Origin: Boseongicola sp.
GTDB taxonomy: Bacteria > Pseudomonadota > Alphaproteobacteria > Rhodobacterales > Rhodobacteraceae
Assembly (NCBI GenBank): GCA_014075275.1
Contig: CP046179.1
Coordinates: 1,063,932-1,127,931 of the forward strand
Length of the DNA: 64,000 bases
Reading direction: 5' to 3'
Shown piece after piece: positions 37,926 to 47,651 of the stretch. Within the stretch, counting starts at the first letter, position 1; each line of letters begins with the position of its first letter. The notes below the pieces were generated by a model that was not told where the DNA came from, ran no database searches, and worked only from the letters and a program-made list of their open reading frames with translations. The position numbers were made by a program, and so were the translations under genes.

Positions 37926-39481
37926 TGCAGGGCTTCCATCTTGTCGAGATCGCCGATCGCTTTCACCTTCAGCCGCACCGCCCCCGCAGGAAGGTAGGCG
38001 AGCGGCATTTCTTCTACACTGACAATACTGGTGCTTGCAGCAGATGCCCCCGCGCTGACCGCGCGATTGATGGCGTCCTCCTTAGCCTGCGCGATGGATT
38101 CCTCGCGCCCTAAGTCATTGTAGGAGTATATTCTGTCGATCTCGCCACCGACTTGCGCAAGACCAGCACCGATCGCATTCGCGACCCCGGACAACTCCGG
38201 TCGGATGACTTCGCTCGCCCCTTTTATGCCGCGATCAATGAGAACGCTTCCGCCGCCGACCAGAATGACCGGCACGTCTCCGCGGCTGGATTTGACCCGA
38301 TCAACCGTTGTTTCCAGAAGGCGGTGAATGGCATCGACGGCGGCTTCCACTTCGGAAGGGTCAAGGTCGGAGACTCCGGACCGCGTTCCGATGTTGGCGT
38401 AGCCCGCAGCCACAGCGATATCAGTGGTCGTCAGCGTCGATCCGCCGAACACCCGCGCCTCGCTCAGAAGATCAAGGGCAACGGAATCCGGGCCAACCGT
38501 CACACCGGTGTCTGTCTGCCGCACGATACTGCCACCCCCAAGGCCCACGGCAAGGACATCGGGCATCCGAAAGTTCGTCCGGACCGACCCCACGTCCACT
38601 GAAATGGCAGACTCGCGCGGGAAGCCACCGATAAGCACGCCAACATCTGTTGTTGTGCCGCCGATGTCCGCCACGATGCCGTTCTCGACGCCCGACAGAA
38701 ACGCCGCACCGCGCATCGAATTCGTGGGGCCTGAAGCGAAGGTGAGAACCGGATACTTCTCGGCGAATTCCGAGGTCATAAGCGTGCCGTCGTTCTGACT
38801 TACGAAGAAAGGACAGTGGATATCGAGTTTGTTCAGTGCCGAACGGAACGCTTCGATCACCGCCGTCGAAAGGTCTGTAAGCGACGCGTTCATGATCGCT
38901 GCGTTTTCGCGTTCGATAAGCCCGATACGACCGATTTCACTCGACAGGGTAACCTCGACTCCCGGGATCTCCTCATACAGGATTTCTGCCATGCGTGTTT
39001 CCATCGCATCGTTGATCGGGGTGAAGACGCCCGAAACGACAACAGACGCAATGCCACGCTTCTTGATATCGCGAGCGGCTTTAGCAACAGCCCTTTCGTC
39101 GAGCCTGTTGATCTCGGATCCATCGAAATCGTAGCCCCCCTCAACGAGGTATGATTGCCGTCCGATCTGGTTAATCAGATGAGGTGGGAATTCAGTCATA
39201 GGCATGACGCCGCGGGTCGCCGGCAGGCCGGCTCGGATCACAGCGACGGGTACCAACTTCTTGCCCTCGACGAAGGCATTGGTGAACTGGGTCGTGCCGA
39301 TCATGACACTGCTTACTTCCGTCACGGCGCAGCCGGAACTTTTCAGAATGCTGCTGATCGCAGCAACGATGCCCGATCCCACGTCATGCGTGGTGGGCGA
39401 CTTGACCGAGGCTACGACCCGACTTCCATCCAGCAATACCGCATCCGTGTTGGTGCCGCCCACGTCAACGCCAATATGCAT
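37922..39481 (-). CDS. Hydantoinase/oxoprolinase A family protein
   Basis: 519 residues from the ATG at 39481, with AGAGG upstream. The ATP-binding fold opens GVDVGGTNTDAVLLDG, and a second phosphate motif is DIGGTTTDVGVL, followed by VGLGGGSIVR. The protein belongs to the ATP-dependent hydantoinase A/N-methylhydantoinase group but is shorter than HyuA. Coupled to DUF917. The substrate may be a lactam or hydantoin-like ring; this is inference. Confidence 0.86.
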   Translation of the reverse strand: MHIGVDVGGTNTDAVLLDGSRVVASVKSPTTHDVGSGIVAAISSILKSSGCAVTEVSSVMIGTTQFTNAFVEGKKLVPVAVIRAGLPATRGVMPMTEFPPHLINQIGRQSYLVEGGYDFDGSEINRLDERAVAKAARDIKKRGIASVVVSGVFTPINDAMETRMAEILYEEIPGVEVTLSSEIGRIGLIERENAAIMNASLTDLSTAVIEAFRSALNKLDIHCPFFVSQNDGTLMTSEFAEKYPVLTFASGPTNSMRGAAFLSGVENGIVADIGGTTTDVGVLIGGFPRESAISVDVGSVRTNFRMPDVLAVGLGGGSIVRQTDTGVTVGPDSVALDLLSEARVFGGSTLTTTDIAVAAGYANIGTRSGVSDLDPSEVEAAVDAIHRLLETTVDRVKSSRGDVPVILVGGGSVLIDRGIKGASEVIRPELSGVANAIGAGLAQVGGEIDRIYSYNDLGREESIAQAKEDAINRAVSAGASAASTSIVSVEEMPLAYLPAGAVRLKVKAIGDLDKMEALQ

Positions 39482-39586
39482 CACTTGCCTCTGTTCTATC
39501 CTATTGCAGCAAGTCTCGATTGGCCGATACGCCGGAACAAGCATCAGAACGGCTAGGATGACTAGCGAGATGGATAGGTCACGTGG

Positions 39587-42178
39587 CTAAGGCTGCGGAG
39601 CCTCCTCCGCTGATCCAAGGCCGTAGTGCGACGCAAGCTCGATGGCCAGCTTTCGGGAGTTCACGCCAAGCTTACGGTAGACGTTCTGCAAATGAAACTT
39701 CACCGTCGGTTCGCTCAGGTCCAGTGCACGCGCAATGACCTTGTTCGCGTTGCCTTCGCTGAGGCTGGAGAGAACCGCGAATTCCTTCTTGGTCAGAATC
39801 TCGCTCAAGATATTCTCGGGGTCGTCTGTGTCCTTTACCCTGGAAAGGAGTGTGGACAAAAAGGACAAAACGTCCTGGCTGAAGCCCGCGACGCCGCGTT
39901 CGCGTACTATGGTGCGTGCGGCTTGGCCGAAACGATCGCCTTCACGGATAAAGGCGCCCTGCATGTTGTGGCGTAGCCCGAGCGCCAGCGCGTCGCGGAG
40001 GATAGTTGCTGCGCCACTGGTGTCGCTGCGCGCGACAGAGGCAATCATATTTAACACCAGTGCGCGCAATTCGTACCGTCGCAGACCCCATCTCCTGCAA
40101 TCCAACGTCAGTGCGAGGGAAAGGTCAAATGCCGTTTCAGGGTCACCAAACCGGCTTTCGAATTGTGTAAGTCCTAGACGCGCAAGAAGCCTACTGCGCC
40201 ACCGAAACCCTTTGGCGTCCCCCGTCTCTCGCAACAATAGCTTCACACTGCCAGAAAGGCGTCGCGCCTCGGCTTCACGTCCGGACCGAACAGCCACGTC
40301 AAGCTCTAGGATCTTTAGCAAGCGGCTAAAGCGCTGCAGGCTGCGACGTGACGCCATGGCCTCGCCTTGCGACACCAAGCTCATTGCGTCACGAAAACCT
40401 TCGGTCTGAAGCTTCATGCTCAAGCAGGTCTCGTAGCCTGCAAGGAACACCTCGCTCCAACCCTCGCGACTGTCGGCATCGTTGAGCGCTTTGATAAGCG
40501 GAGCTTCGAGCGCGACCGCTTCATTGGCTTCGAGGGCCGACTCGGCGAGCATGATAGTCGCAATCGCACTTAGGTTAGCGTCGTGACCAAAGTGTTCGGC
40601 CTGAAGCTGACAGGCGATCTTGCGGCGCTTATAGGCCTTCGCACAATCGCCAAGATCCATATCGACGACACTGAGATTGACGTTCATGAAGAAGATCAGA
40701 TGGTGGCAGCCGAGATCCGAATAAAGCGCCATTGCCGTTTCGCCGGCCGCGCGCGCCTTCTCCAAGTCGCCCAGTTGAATATAAAACAGGCACAGGAAGT
40801 TATGCAGAACCCCACGACGAAGCTGGTCCTTCAGGGGCGTGTTCTGCGCAGTATATTCTAGTGACGACACCTGCGCCCGAGTGATGTTGCGGTCTTCATA
40901 AAGCCGCAAATGAACTTCAAGCAGCACGATTTCACGTTGCAACTCTCGGTCATCGCTATTTGAGTTGTCGCGTGCATCCTGAATTAGCAGTTGGGCTTCC
41001 CCGGTTCTGCCAGACTTCAACAGCAGGTAAGCGCGCGCGAGGCTCAGCCGTGGCGAGCTATTCACCCAATTGAGCGGCAGCAGATCAATCAAGGGCTCAA
41101 GCCGCTGCGCCCCATGGAGAATGCCAATTTCGATCCCTCCCGCCTCCAGGATGATGCGCTCGGCAAGTTCGGTTTCGTTTGCTTCCATCGCAAGCTTGGA
41201 CGCACTGTAAAAGCGGCCATGATCGTTGAGCCAATGCGCCGCTCTGACCCGTAGGTCGTTGCGCACCTCTTCGCCCAGCGACTGTTGGCGACGCAACAGA
41301 TAATCCTGCAGAAGCTGGTGATACCTGTACCATCCGAAATCCATCTCAGTCTGTTGGTAAACCAGTGAATGCGCTTGGCTGATCGACGCCAGCGTGTCCC
41401 AACTGTCGGTTGAGTTTCGCACGTAATCAGCCAAATCGCCGTTGATCGGATTGAGATGGGCCGTTTCCACGAGGAACCGGTTTTGGGCGTCGCTCAAACT
41501 GTTCAGGAATTGCTCATTGAGATAGCTGCCCAAATCCAGCGCCGAGGCGCTGTTCTTGCCAAAATCAAGCGCATGGCCCCTGGCTGATGACATGACCATC
41601 AACTGAAGTGCGGCGGGCCAGCCTTCTGCAACGTCATAATATTGATGTACTTTCTCAAGCGGAAAGCCCTCACCGAATAGCGCTTCTGCCTCCTGACGGT
41701 GGAATTTGAGGTCATCCATGCCAAAGTCCGTCACAGCATCCTCGAGGCGAAGTTTTGCCAGCGCAATGGCCGGGGAAAGTCGCGTCCCTATGACAATGTG
41801 CAAGTTCTCTTCGCGCCGCTGCAGAAGGCTCCCGATCCAATCGGAGGCGAACGAACTCGTGTCCTGAAAGTCATCGATAAAGAGAAATGCACCCCAGGGT
41901 GACAAGTTGTCCGGTCCCGCATTGCCAAGCGGGTAGTGTGAGCCTTGACGGGCCCGCGTGGCCAGGGCTGCTTCCAGGGCATCTGTGAAGTCTTCTACTG
42001 ACGGATCGACAGAAATCCAGCTTGTTACCGCACCCATGTCCTTCAGGTGTCGGTACCAAGATCTCAACAACGTGGTTTTGCCATAGCCGGCAGGTGCCTC
42101 CACCAACGTCAACTGGCGGTCCATGCGTGACAGAAACCGTTCCGTCAAGCGATTGCGATTCAGAATCTTTGGTTTCAA
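39587..42178 (-). CDS. MalT-like LuxR-family ATP-dependent regulator (LAL type)
   Basis: 863 residues. An N-terminal STAND ATPase has Walker A APAGYGKTTLL (about 28-38) and Walker B FLFIDDFQD, the middle is TPR-like helical repeats, and the C-terminus is a LuxR helix-turn-helix (TKKEFAVLSSLSEGNANKVIA, LDLSEPTVKFHLQNVYRKLG). Such proteins activate catabolic operons when bound to ATP and an inducer. It lies within the ten-gene block between the transporter and the catabolic genes and is the likely activator. Confidence 0.9.
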   Translation of the reverse strand: MKPKILNRNRLTERFLSRMDRQLTLVEAPAGYGKTTLLRSWYRHLKDMGAVTSWISVDPSVEDFTDALEAALATRARQGSHYPLGNAGPDNLSPWGAFLFIDDFQDTSSFASDWIGSLLQRREENLHIVIGTRLSPAIALAKLRLEDAVTDFGMDDLKFHRQEAEALFGEGFPLEKVHQYYDVAEGWPAALQLMVMSSARGHALDFGKNSASALDLGSYLNEQFLNSLSDAQNRFLVETAHLNPINGDLADYVRNSTDSWDTLASISQAHSLVYQQTEMDFGWYRYHQLLQDYLLRRQQSLGEEVRNDLRVRAAHWLNDHGRFYSASKLAMEANETELAERIILEAGGIEIGILHGAQRLEPLIDLLPLNWVNSSPRLSLARAYLLLKSGRTGEAQLLIQDARDNSNSDDRELQREIVLLEVHLRLYEDRNITRAQVSSLEYTAQNTPLKDQLRRGVLHNFLCLFYIQLGDLEKARAAGETAMALYSDLGCHHLIFFMNVNLSVVDMDLGDCAKAYKRRKIACQLQAEHFGHDANLSAIATIMLAESALEANEAVALEAPLIKALNDADSREGWSEVFLAGYETCLSMKLQTEGFRDAMSLVSQGEAMASRRSLQRFSRLLKILELDVAVRSGREAEARRLSGSVKLLLRETGDAKGFRWRSRLLARLGLTQFESRFGDPETAFDLSLALTLDCRRWGLRRYELRALVLNMIASVARSDTSGAATILRDALALGLRHNMQGAFIREGDRFGQAARTIVRERGVAGFSQDVLSFLSTLLSRVKDTDDPENILSEILTKKEFAVLSSLSEGNANKVIARALDLSEPTVKFHLQNVYRKLGVNSRKLAIELASHYGLGSAEEAPQP

Positions 42179-42259
42179 GTCCCAGACCCCCGAAAGGCGT
42201 TCCCCGTAGCGCGGTGCAGCATCCGCCCATTGGAAGTTGACGAGAGACTGAGGGGCTTG

Positions 42260-43234
42260 TCAAGAATTGGAGGGATTCAGTGTCAAGACGTCTTCCAGCG
42301 GTTTTCGATGCGAAACAGGGACCGAAAACGCTTCCTTGAGATGGCCGGCGGACATCATCGTGATCACCAGTTCGTCGTCGGCAATTCCAAGATGGTTACG
42401 CATCGCGCGGTCTTGAGCAGGCTCGACACTCCAATTCAGGAAACAGGCCCCAAGCCCTTCGGCATGTATCGCCAAAGCCAGCGTCATCGCAAAAATGCCG
42501 CCATCTATCCAACCCTGATAGCGCTCGCCGATCAGGTTCATCTCACTCACGTTCGACGTCACAACAAAAACGGTCTGAATATCCTGGCGAAACCCAGCGT
42601 TTCCAGCTTGAAACGCCAACGCTGCTTGGACGCTTTCGAGATTGTTGATCGCATAGACCTTGCAGGTCTGACGGTTGCACACAGACGGGCATTGCTGGGT
42701 ATTGCGCACAACGCGCGCGATGATCTCGTCATCAACCGGTCCGGGCGCGTATTGCCGAACGCTGTGACGGTGCTGCATGAACTGCTCAAAATCGATCATG
42801 CCCGCAGCACGGATTTTTGCGGCTGTCACTTCTTCCGTGCCGCCCCGAATTTCTTGCCCGACCGCTGCAAAATTTTCGCTCAGGGCATCAAAGTCACGGG
42901 CCAATCCCGACAAATCGAAGTCCCGCTCGGCGTGATAGGCGAAGTAGGACTTCAGTGTAGCGAGTGCCCACAAAACAGTCTCATCGACACCGAAATCAGC
43001 ATGGTATGATCGAAGCTTCGTCATCACGGACGCCGCTTTGTCTTGCCCGTAGCCAAGACGCACATTCGGGAATGCCATTCCCCCTTCAAGATAATGTGTG
43101 AAAATCCGGATTATCGCACGACGGTTCCCGCGCGAAGTCTGGTGGGCCACAAAACTGAAGCGCCGGTATCTGGCAAAGTCGTATATGAACGCCATAGCCA
43201 GACGCGCGTTTATCCTCAGCGTATCCAGCATCAA
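42260..43234 (-). CDS. Nitroreductase family protein with an N-terminal extension
   Basis: 324 residues. The FMN-binding nitroreductase domain starts at about residue 145 (FEQFMQHRHSVRQYAPGPVD) and extends to the C-terminus (IHAEGLGACFLNWSVEP). The first 140 residues are not typical of nitroreductases and have a helical look; similar long forms occur in polysaccharide clusters. It may reduce an N-oxide, nitro group or double bond of the imported compound. It is 10 bases from the transporter ATPase gene. Confidence 0.8.
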   Translation of the reverse strand: MMLDTLRINARLAMAFIYDFARYRRFSFVAHQTSRGNRRAIIRIFTHYLEGGMAFPNVRLGYGQDKAASVMTKLRSYHADFGVDETVLWALATLKSYFAYHAERDFDLSGLARDFDALSENFAAVGQEIRGGTEEVTAAKIRAAGMIDFEQFMQHRHSVRQYAPGPVDDEIIARVVRNTQQCPSVCNRQTCKVYAINNLESVQAALAFQAGNAGFRQDIQTVFVVTSNVSEMNLIGERYQGWIDGGIFAMTLALAIHAEGLGACFLNWSVEPAQDRAMRNHLGIADDELVITMMSAGHLKEAFSVPVSHRKPLEDVLTLNPSNS

Positions 43235-43244
43235 GGCACTCTCA

Positions 43245-44315
43245 TTATTTGGGGATGATCCAACCGCAGCCGGTCCTCCAACCCACGTCGATCATAGCGC
43301 CCGGGACGAAGTCGGGCGTCCCGAAACGGTTCGGAACTTCTGCCACTAGCTCTTGCCCATCGAGGTCCATCAGAAAGCGGATAAACGCCCCCTGGTAAGT
43401 GACAGATTTCAAGGGTAGTTGCAGCGCATTATCCGGGGCCGATTTTGCCTCCGCCGCGATCAGCACGCGCTCAGGACGGATTGCCAGCATTACTTCGTCG
43501 TTCAAATTGGTCCCCGCGCGCACCGGCGCCGATACCGTATGTGTGCCGATTGACAGACTACAGGTCTCGCCCTGACTAGACACCACCTTGCCTGCCAGTA
43601 GATTGGATTCGCCTATGAATTCGGTCACGAACTGGTTTTCAGGGCGCTCGTAGATGTCTTTCGGTGTACCGGCCTGTGAAATCTTGCCATCCTTCATGAC
43701 AGCTATGCGGTCAGACATGGTAAGTGCCTCACCCTGATCGTGGGTGACATAGATCGTTGTGATACCAAGCGACTTTTGCAGGTCCTTGATCCAGAACTTC
43801 ATCTCTTCGCGAAGGTTCTTGTCCAGCGCCGACAGCGGTTCGTCGAGAAGTAGTATCCGGGGTTGCGTGACCAAGACGCGAGCGAGGGCTACGCGTTGTT
43901 GCTGACCGCCGGAAAGCTCGGTCTGGAACCTGTTTTCGTAGCCGGTCATCCCGACTTGCTCCATCGCGTCACGAACCCGTTTGTCAATTTGGTCGTTGGG
44001 CAACTTACGCAGTTTCAGCCCGAACGCGATGTTGTCGTAGGCATTCATGTGCGGAAAAATCGCATAGTTTTGGAAAACAAATCCGATTTCGCGTTCTTCG
44101 GGCGGCGATTGAGAGACGTCGACGCCGCCGACCTCGATCCGCCCAACGCTGGTCTCTTCGAACCCTGCGATCATGCGCAGGGTCGTCGACTTCCCGCAGC
44201 CCGACGGTCCTAGCATCGAGAAGAATTCACCCTCTTCGATGGCTACAGAGATATCGTCGACGGCGGTAAAGTCACCGAAGGTCTTGCTCAGATTAGAAAG
44301 GACAACCGTCGCCAT
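43245..44315 (-). CDS. ABC transporter ATP-binding protein, polyamine/Fe(III) PotA-like
   Basis: 356 residues. Walker A GPSGCGKSTTLRM, the signature LSGGQQQRVALARVL, Walker B RILLLDEPLSALD and the switch THDQGEA are all present, and a C-terminal TOBE domain follows. It drives the importer formed with the next three genes. Confidence 0.93.
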   Translation of the reverse strand: MATVVLSNLSKTFGDFTAVDDISVAIEEGEFFSMLGPSGCGKSTTLRMIAGFEETSVGRIEVGGVDVSQSPPEEREIGFVFQNYAIFPHMNAYDNIAFGLKLRKLPNDQIDKRVRDAMEQVGMTGYENRFQTELSGGQQQRVALARVLVTQPRILLLDEPLSALDKNLREEMKFWIKDLQKSLGITTIYVTHDQGEALTMSDRIAVMKDGKISQAGTPKDIYERPENQFVTEFIGESNLLAGKVVSSQGETCSLSIGTHTVSAPVRAGTNLNDEVMLAIRPERVLIAAEAKSAPDNALQLPLKSVTYQGAFIRFLMDLDGQELVAEVPNRFGTPDFVPGAMIDVGWRTGCGWIIPK

Positions 44316-44376
44316 AGATTCTTCCAGTGTCGTATCCCGGCAGGCGGACCCGCCCGCCGGGATATCGTTTGATTGA

Positions 44377-45504
44377 TCAACCCGCGAAAATCTCGTTCAC
44401 GGTTTCGACGATTTCGTCCTCGTTATCGAGATACCAATCCCAATCAGGGATCCACAGTCCTTCCAGCGCATCGGCCGTGTTGGTCACACCCTTGTTTGTC
44501 AAACGCTCTGGCAGAGCCGCCTTGCTATTGGACGGTCTGAGATAGAATGCTTCGCCGGCCTTGGTTTGGAACTCGGGGCTGAGCTTGGCATTGACAAGCG
44601 CCAATGCCAATTTCTTTTCCACCGGATCCGAATAACGCGACACGGTATGGGTCTGTGTCAGGATTGGCTTTTGTTCCCAAGTCAGCGGTGCGACTTCAAT
44701 ACCCTTGTCCATCTGGAGGAAGATTTCACCCTCCCACTGCACACCGATCTGGACCTCGCCGCGCTCGACCTGGGTCTGCATGTTGCCGGTGAAATCACTG
44801 ATCTTCATTGGCATGGCAGCGCGCATGGCCTCAAAGCCCGCTTCCATATCGTCAGGACCCGAGCCGAACTCGGCGGCCGCAGTCATAAAGAAGGTCATGA
44901 ACAGGCCGTTCGACGTGATGTAAGTGGCCCGCTTGTCGGCAAAACGATCTTCCCAGAACGACGCAAAGCCTTCGGGCGCCGGATCGATCAGGTCGGTCCG
45001 CCAGACGTGGGCATATTGGCCGAACCCCCAGGTTACACCCAGGCCCGAACCGAATGCGAAGTCCCAGCAATCGGCCGCGTTCGGCATGTTGGCCTTCAGC
45101 TCTTCAGTGGAAAGGAAGTAATCTCCTGCCTTGCCGAGCTTTATGATCTCATTGAGATTCCAGTTGCCCATGTGGAACGCCGGGTCCTGCGGTCCGCTGG
45201 CGACATATTTCGGGAACCACGGGAACGATGAATCGTAGGCGACGTTGCAGTTGTATGTCTTTTCGAACTCTTCGATGATGTTGGACGTCATGAATTCCTG
45301 CCAGAATCCGCCCCATTCGTTGATGCGGATCGTAGCTCCGCCTGCATCGAACGGCTCGCCGTCCCACATGACGTCCTGCGACCAGGCGTGGTTTATGTTG
45401 AACATGCTCACTGCGCCGGCAGCGGCACCGGTCTTCAGCAATTGGCGCCGGTTCACGCCAAGCAGCGACTTGTTTTGTTGGATCAACTTTTTGGTGTCGG
45501 TCAT
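44377..45504 (-). CDS. ABC transporter substrate-binding protein, PotD-like
   Basis: 375 residues from the ATG at 45504, which has AGGAGAG 6 bases before it. A Tat-type signal with NRRQLLKTGAAAGA directs folded export to the periplasm. The rest is the type 2 periplasmic-binding fold of the spermidine/putrescine group (TIRINEWGGFWQEF, LGVTWGFGQYAHVW). The ligand is unknown; the nearby hydantoinase-like, DUF917 and racemase genes point to a small nitrogen compound. Confidence 0.88.
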   Translation of the reverse strand: MTDTKKLIQQNKSLLGVNRRQLLKTGAAAGAVSMFNINHAWSQDVMWDGEPFDAGGATIRINEWGGFWQEFMTSNIIEEFEKTYNCNVAYDSSFPWFPKYVASGPQDPAFHMGNWNLNEIIKLGKAGDYFLSTEELKANMPNAADCWDFAFGSGLGVTWGFGQYAHVWRTDLIDPAPEGFASFWEDRFADKRATYITSNGLFMTFFMTAAAEFGSGPDDMEAGFEAMRAAMPMKISDFTGNMQTQVERGEVQIGVQWEGEIFLQMDKGIEVAPLTWEQKPILTQTHTVSRYSDPVEKKLALALVNAKLSPEFQTKAGEAFYLRPSNSKAALPERLTNKGVTNTADALEGLWIPDWDWYLDNEDEIVETVNEIFAG

Positions 45505-45535
45505 TTCACTCTCCTGTTTCATCGGGTCTTTGACA

Positions 45536-46369
45536 TTATGAGAAATTTACGTTCGCAAGTTTGCGCAAGTTGGTGAACCGCGCTGTAATCAGCATCGATA
45601 CCACCACAAGAAAGATCGCAAAGATGCCCGCCGCCGCGGCGGTCGGCTCAAATGTGTAGCGAAGCGACGAGTAGAGCGCGATCGGCAGCGGATTGTAGTC
45701 GGGTGGCGTGAGAAACAGCGATACGTCGAACTGGCCGAAGGAAACGATGAACGAGAACACCGAACCTGCAATGATCCCCGGCGAAATGATCGGCAGCGTG
45801 ATCGCGCGAAAGGTTTTGATCGGACCGGCGCCAAGGCTCCGTGCAGCCTCCTCGAAACTCTTGTCGAAGCCCACAAGCGAGGCATTCACGGTCCCGATGA
45901 CATACGGGCAGGTGACAAGGACATGACCGATCACGAGGCCGGGCATTGTGCGGATTAACCCAAGACCACTTGAGAGATAGAACAGATAAAGCGCCAAACC
46001 CAGAACGATGCCCGGGAGCATAAGAGGTGCCATGAAGAATGCCCGGGCCATCTGTTTTCCCGGGAATTCGTTGCGCGCAAGAACCAACGCAATCGTCGTC
46101 CCCAGCGTCGTGGAAAAAAACATCGTGCAAACGGCAAGCACTAGGCTGAAGAGATAAGCTGGCAAAAAGGCGCCGGATTGAAAGAACGCCACGACCCAGC
46201 GGAGCGACAACCCGTCGGGTGGGAAGGTCAGGTGATCACCAGCGTTCAGGCCCGCAAGGATGACCACTACCACCGGGGCCAGCAGCAAGACCAATGAGAC
46301 CATCGCAAGTGCGCTCATAATCAGGGGAACCGGTCGCTCACGACGCACTCTTTTTCGTGCTTCGACCAT
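45536..46369 (-). CDS. ABC transporter permease, PotC-like
   Basis: 277 residues from the ATG at 46369, which overlaps the previous permease's stop (TGATG). Six membrane spans. The EAA loop reads EEAARSLGAGPIKTFRAITLP and contacts the ATPase. Second permease of the importer. Confidence 0.9.
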   Translation of the reverse strand: MVEARKRVRRERPVPLIMSALAMVSLVLLLAPVVVVILAGLNAGDHLTFPPDGLSLRWVVAFFQSGAFLPAYLFSLVLAVCTMFFSTTLGTTIALVLARNEFPGKQMARAFFMAPLMLPGIVLGLALYLFYLSSGLGLIRTMPGLVIGHVLVTCPYVIGTVNASLVGFDKSFEEAARSLGAGPIKTFRAITLPIISPGIIAGSVFSFIVSFGQFDVSLFLTPPDYNPLPIALYSSLRYTFEPTAAAAGIFAIFLVVVSMLITARFTNLRKLANVNFS

Positions 46370-47283
46370 CAGACACGCCCTCCCGAAGCACGAACGGCGG
46401 CGCGTTGATAGATCAGCATGATAATGAAACTGATTGCGAACATGACCACGGCAATTGCGGCACCAAACTGCCACTTCCCCAGCTCGACAACCTGCTGGAA
46501 GATATGAATTGGCAACACCACGACGGTCCAGCCGCCCATCAATGTCGGCACGACGTAGGACGAGAATGAAATCGCGAACACGAGCAGAAGCCCTGCCAGA
46601 ATACCTGGCATGCTCATCGGAATTGTAATCTTCCAGAACGTCTGTGACCGGGTCGCGCCGAGACTGCGGGCCGCCTCTTCAAGCGCTGGATTAATGCCCT
46701 GAATAACGCCCACCAGAGAGAGGATCATGAACGGCAACGAAAACTGCACCAGACCAACGACGACCCCCGCGAAATTGTACATCAGGGGCAAAGGCTCGTC
46801 CCCAATGAGGCCGGCCCATCGGAAAAACTCGTTGATGAGCCCCACGTCCCCCATCAACACCATGAGACCGAAAAGACGGATCACCATATCGAGTTGCATC
46901 GCACTCAGAACAAGGATCATCAGAGTGGTGTTGCGGCGCACGTCAGTGGTCTTGGCGATCAGGAAAGCCAATGGATAACCCAAGATCAGCGCGATCAGCG
47001 AAACAAGCGCTGCAAGGCCGGCCGATCTTAGCGCTGCCTCGTAGTAGATCGCGCGTCCAAAGAAGCGTTCAAAATTGCGAAAGTCGAACATCCACTGAAT
47101 GCTGGCGTTTCCGAGCGTTGGTTTATCGAGCGACAGCAGGAAAAGTGAGAGGAGCGGAACCACGAAGAATACGACAAAGAAGAGCACTCCAGGCGCCGCC
47201 AACAATGCGGTCCTTCCCGGTCTGCCAAGTCCTCGCAGGAATGCAGACAAATTCTTCCCTTCCTCATATCCAAACCGCGGCAC
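46369..47283 (-). CDS. ABC transporter permease, PotB-like
   Basis: 304 residues, six membrane spans, with the EAA loop LEEAARSLGATRSQTFWKIT. First gene of the block, so the main promoter should lie in 47284-47450; a TTGACA is visible on the minus strand near 47380. Confidence 0.9.
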   Translation of the reverse strand: MPRFGYEEGKNLSAFLRGLGRPGRTALLAAPGVLFFVVFFVVPLLSLFLLSLDKPTLGNASIQWMFDFRNFERFFGRAIYYEAALRSAGLAALVSLIALILGYPLAFLIAKTTDVRRNTTLMILVLSAMQLDMVIRLFGLMVLMGDVGLINEFFRWAGLIGDEPLPLMYNFAGVVVGLVQFSLPFMILSLVGVIQGINPALEEAARSLGATRSQTFWKITIPMSMPGILAGLLLVFAISFSSYVVPTLMGGWTVVVLPIHIFQQVVELGKWQFGAAIAVVMFAISFIIMLIYQRAAVRASGGRV

Positions 47284-47651
47284 TGGTGCCGGTCAGTGCA
47301 ACGAAAATCCATTGAACCCCAACGTTCCAACTCCTCGTCGAATTGGAGGAAACAGAACACCAAAACATTCGTTGCGACATGTCAACATTAACAGCTAACA
47401 GCACTCATTAGGCCAAGTTGCGAATTGGATAGGTGGTGTCCGCAAACGGATAGGTAGGCCGTCTGACCGCTCTTTACTTATGCAAACAAGCAGACATTCA
47501 GAGACACAGCAGCATCGGCTGCCGGCTCGAATCTGACCTCAGATGCGCCGCAGCATCTGTGTCGAATGGACAGGATTTGGCGGCACTCGGCTCAAAGCGG
47601 ACATTCGCCGCGGAAAGCCCGAACGACCGGTCCTGGGTTCATTCCGGCCAA
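47284..47651. other. Gene-free stretch upstream of the ABC transporter block
   Basis: No coding region is supported here. It should hold the promoter of the ten-gene block and contains the third copy of the dispersed CATTCGC motif. Confidence 0.6.
47588..47613. repeat. Dispersed CATTCGC intergenic motif, copy 3
   Basis: CGGCTCAAAGCGGACATTCG followed by CCGCG. I recall this GCTCAAAGCGGACATTCG form as common in Rhodobacterales intergenic DNA; copies 1 and 2 here are shorter matches. Confidence 0.55.
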
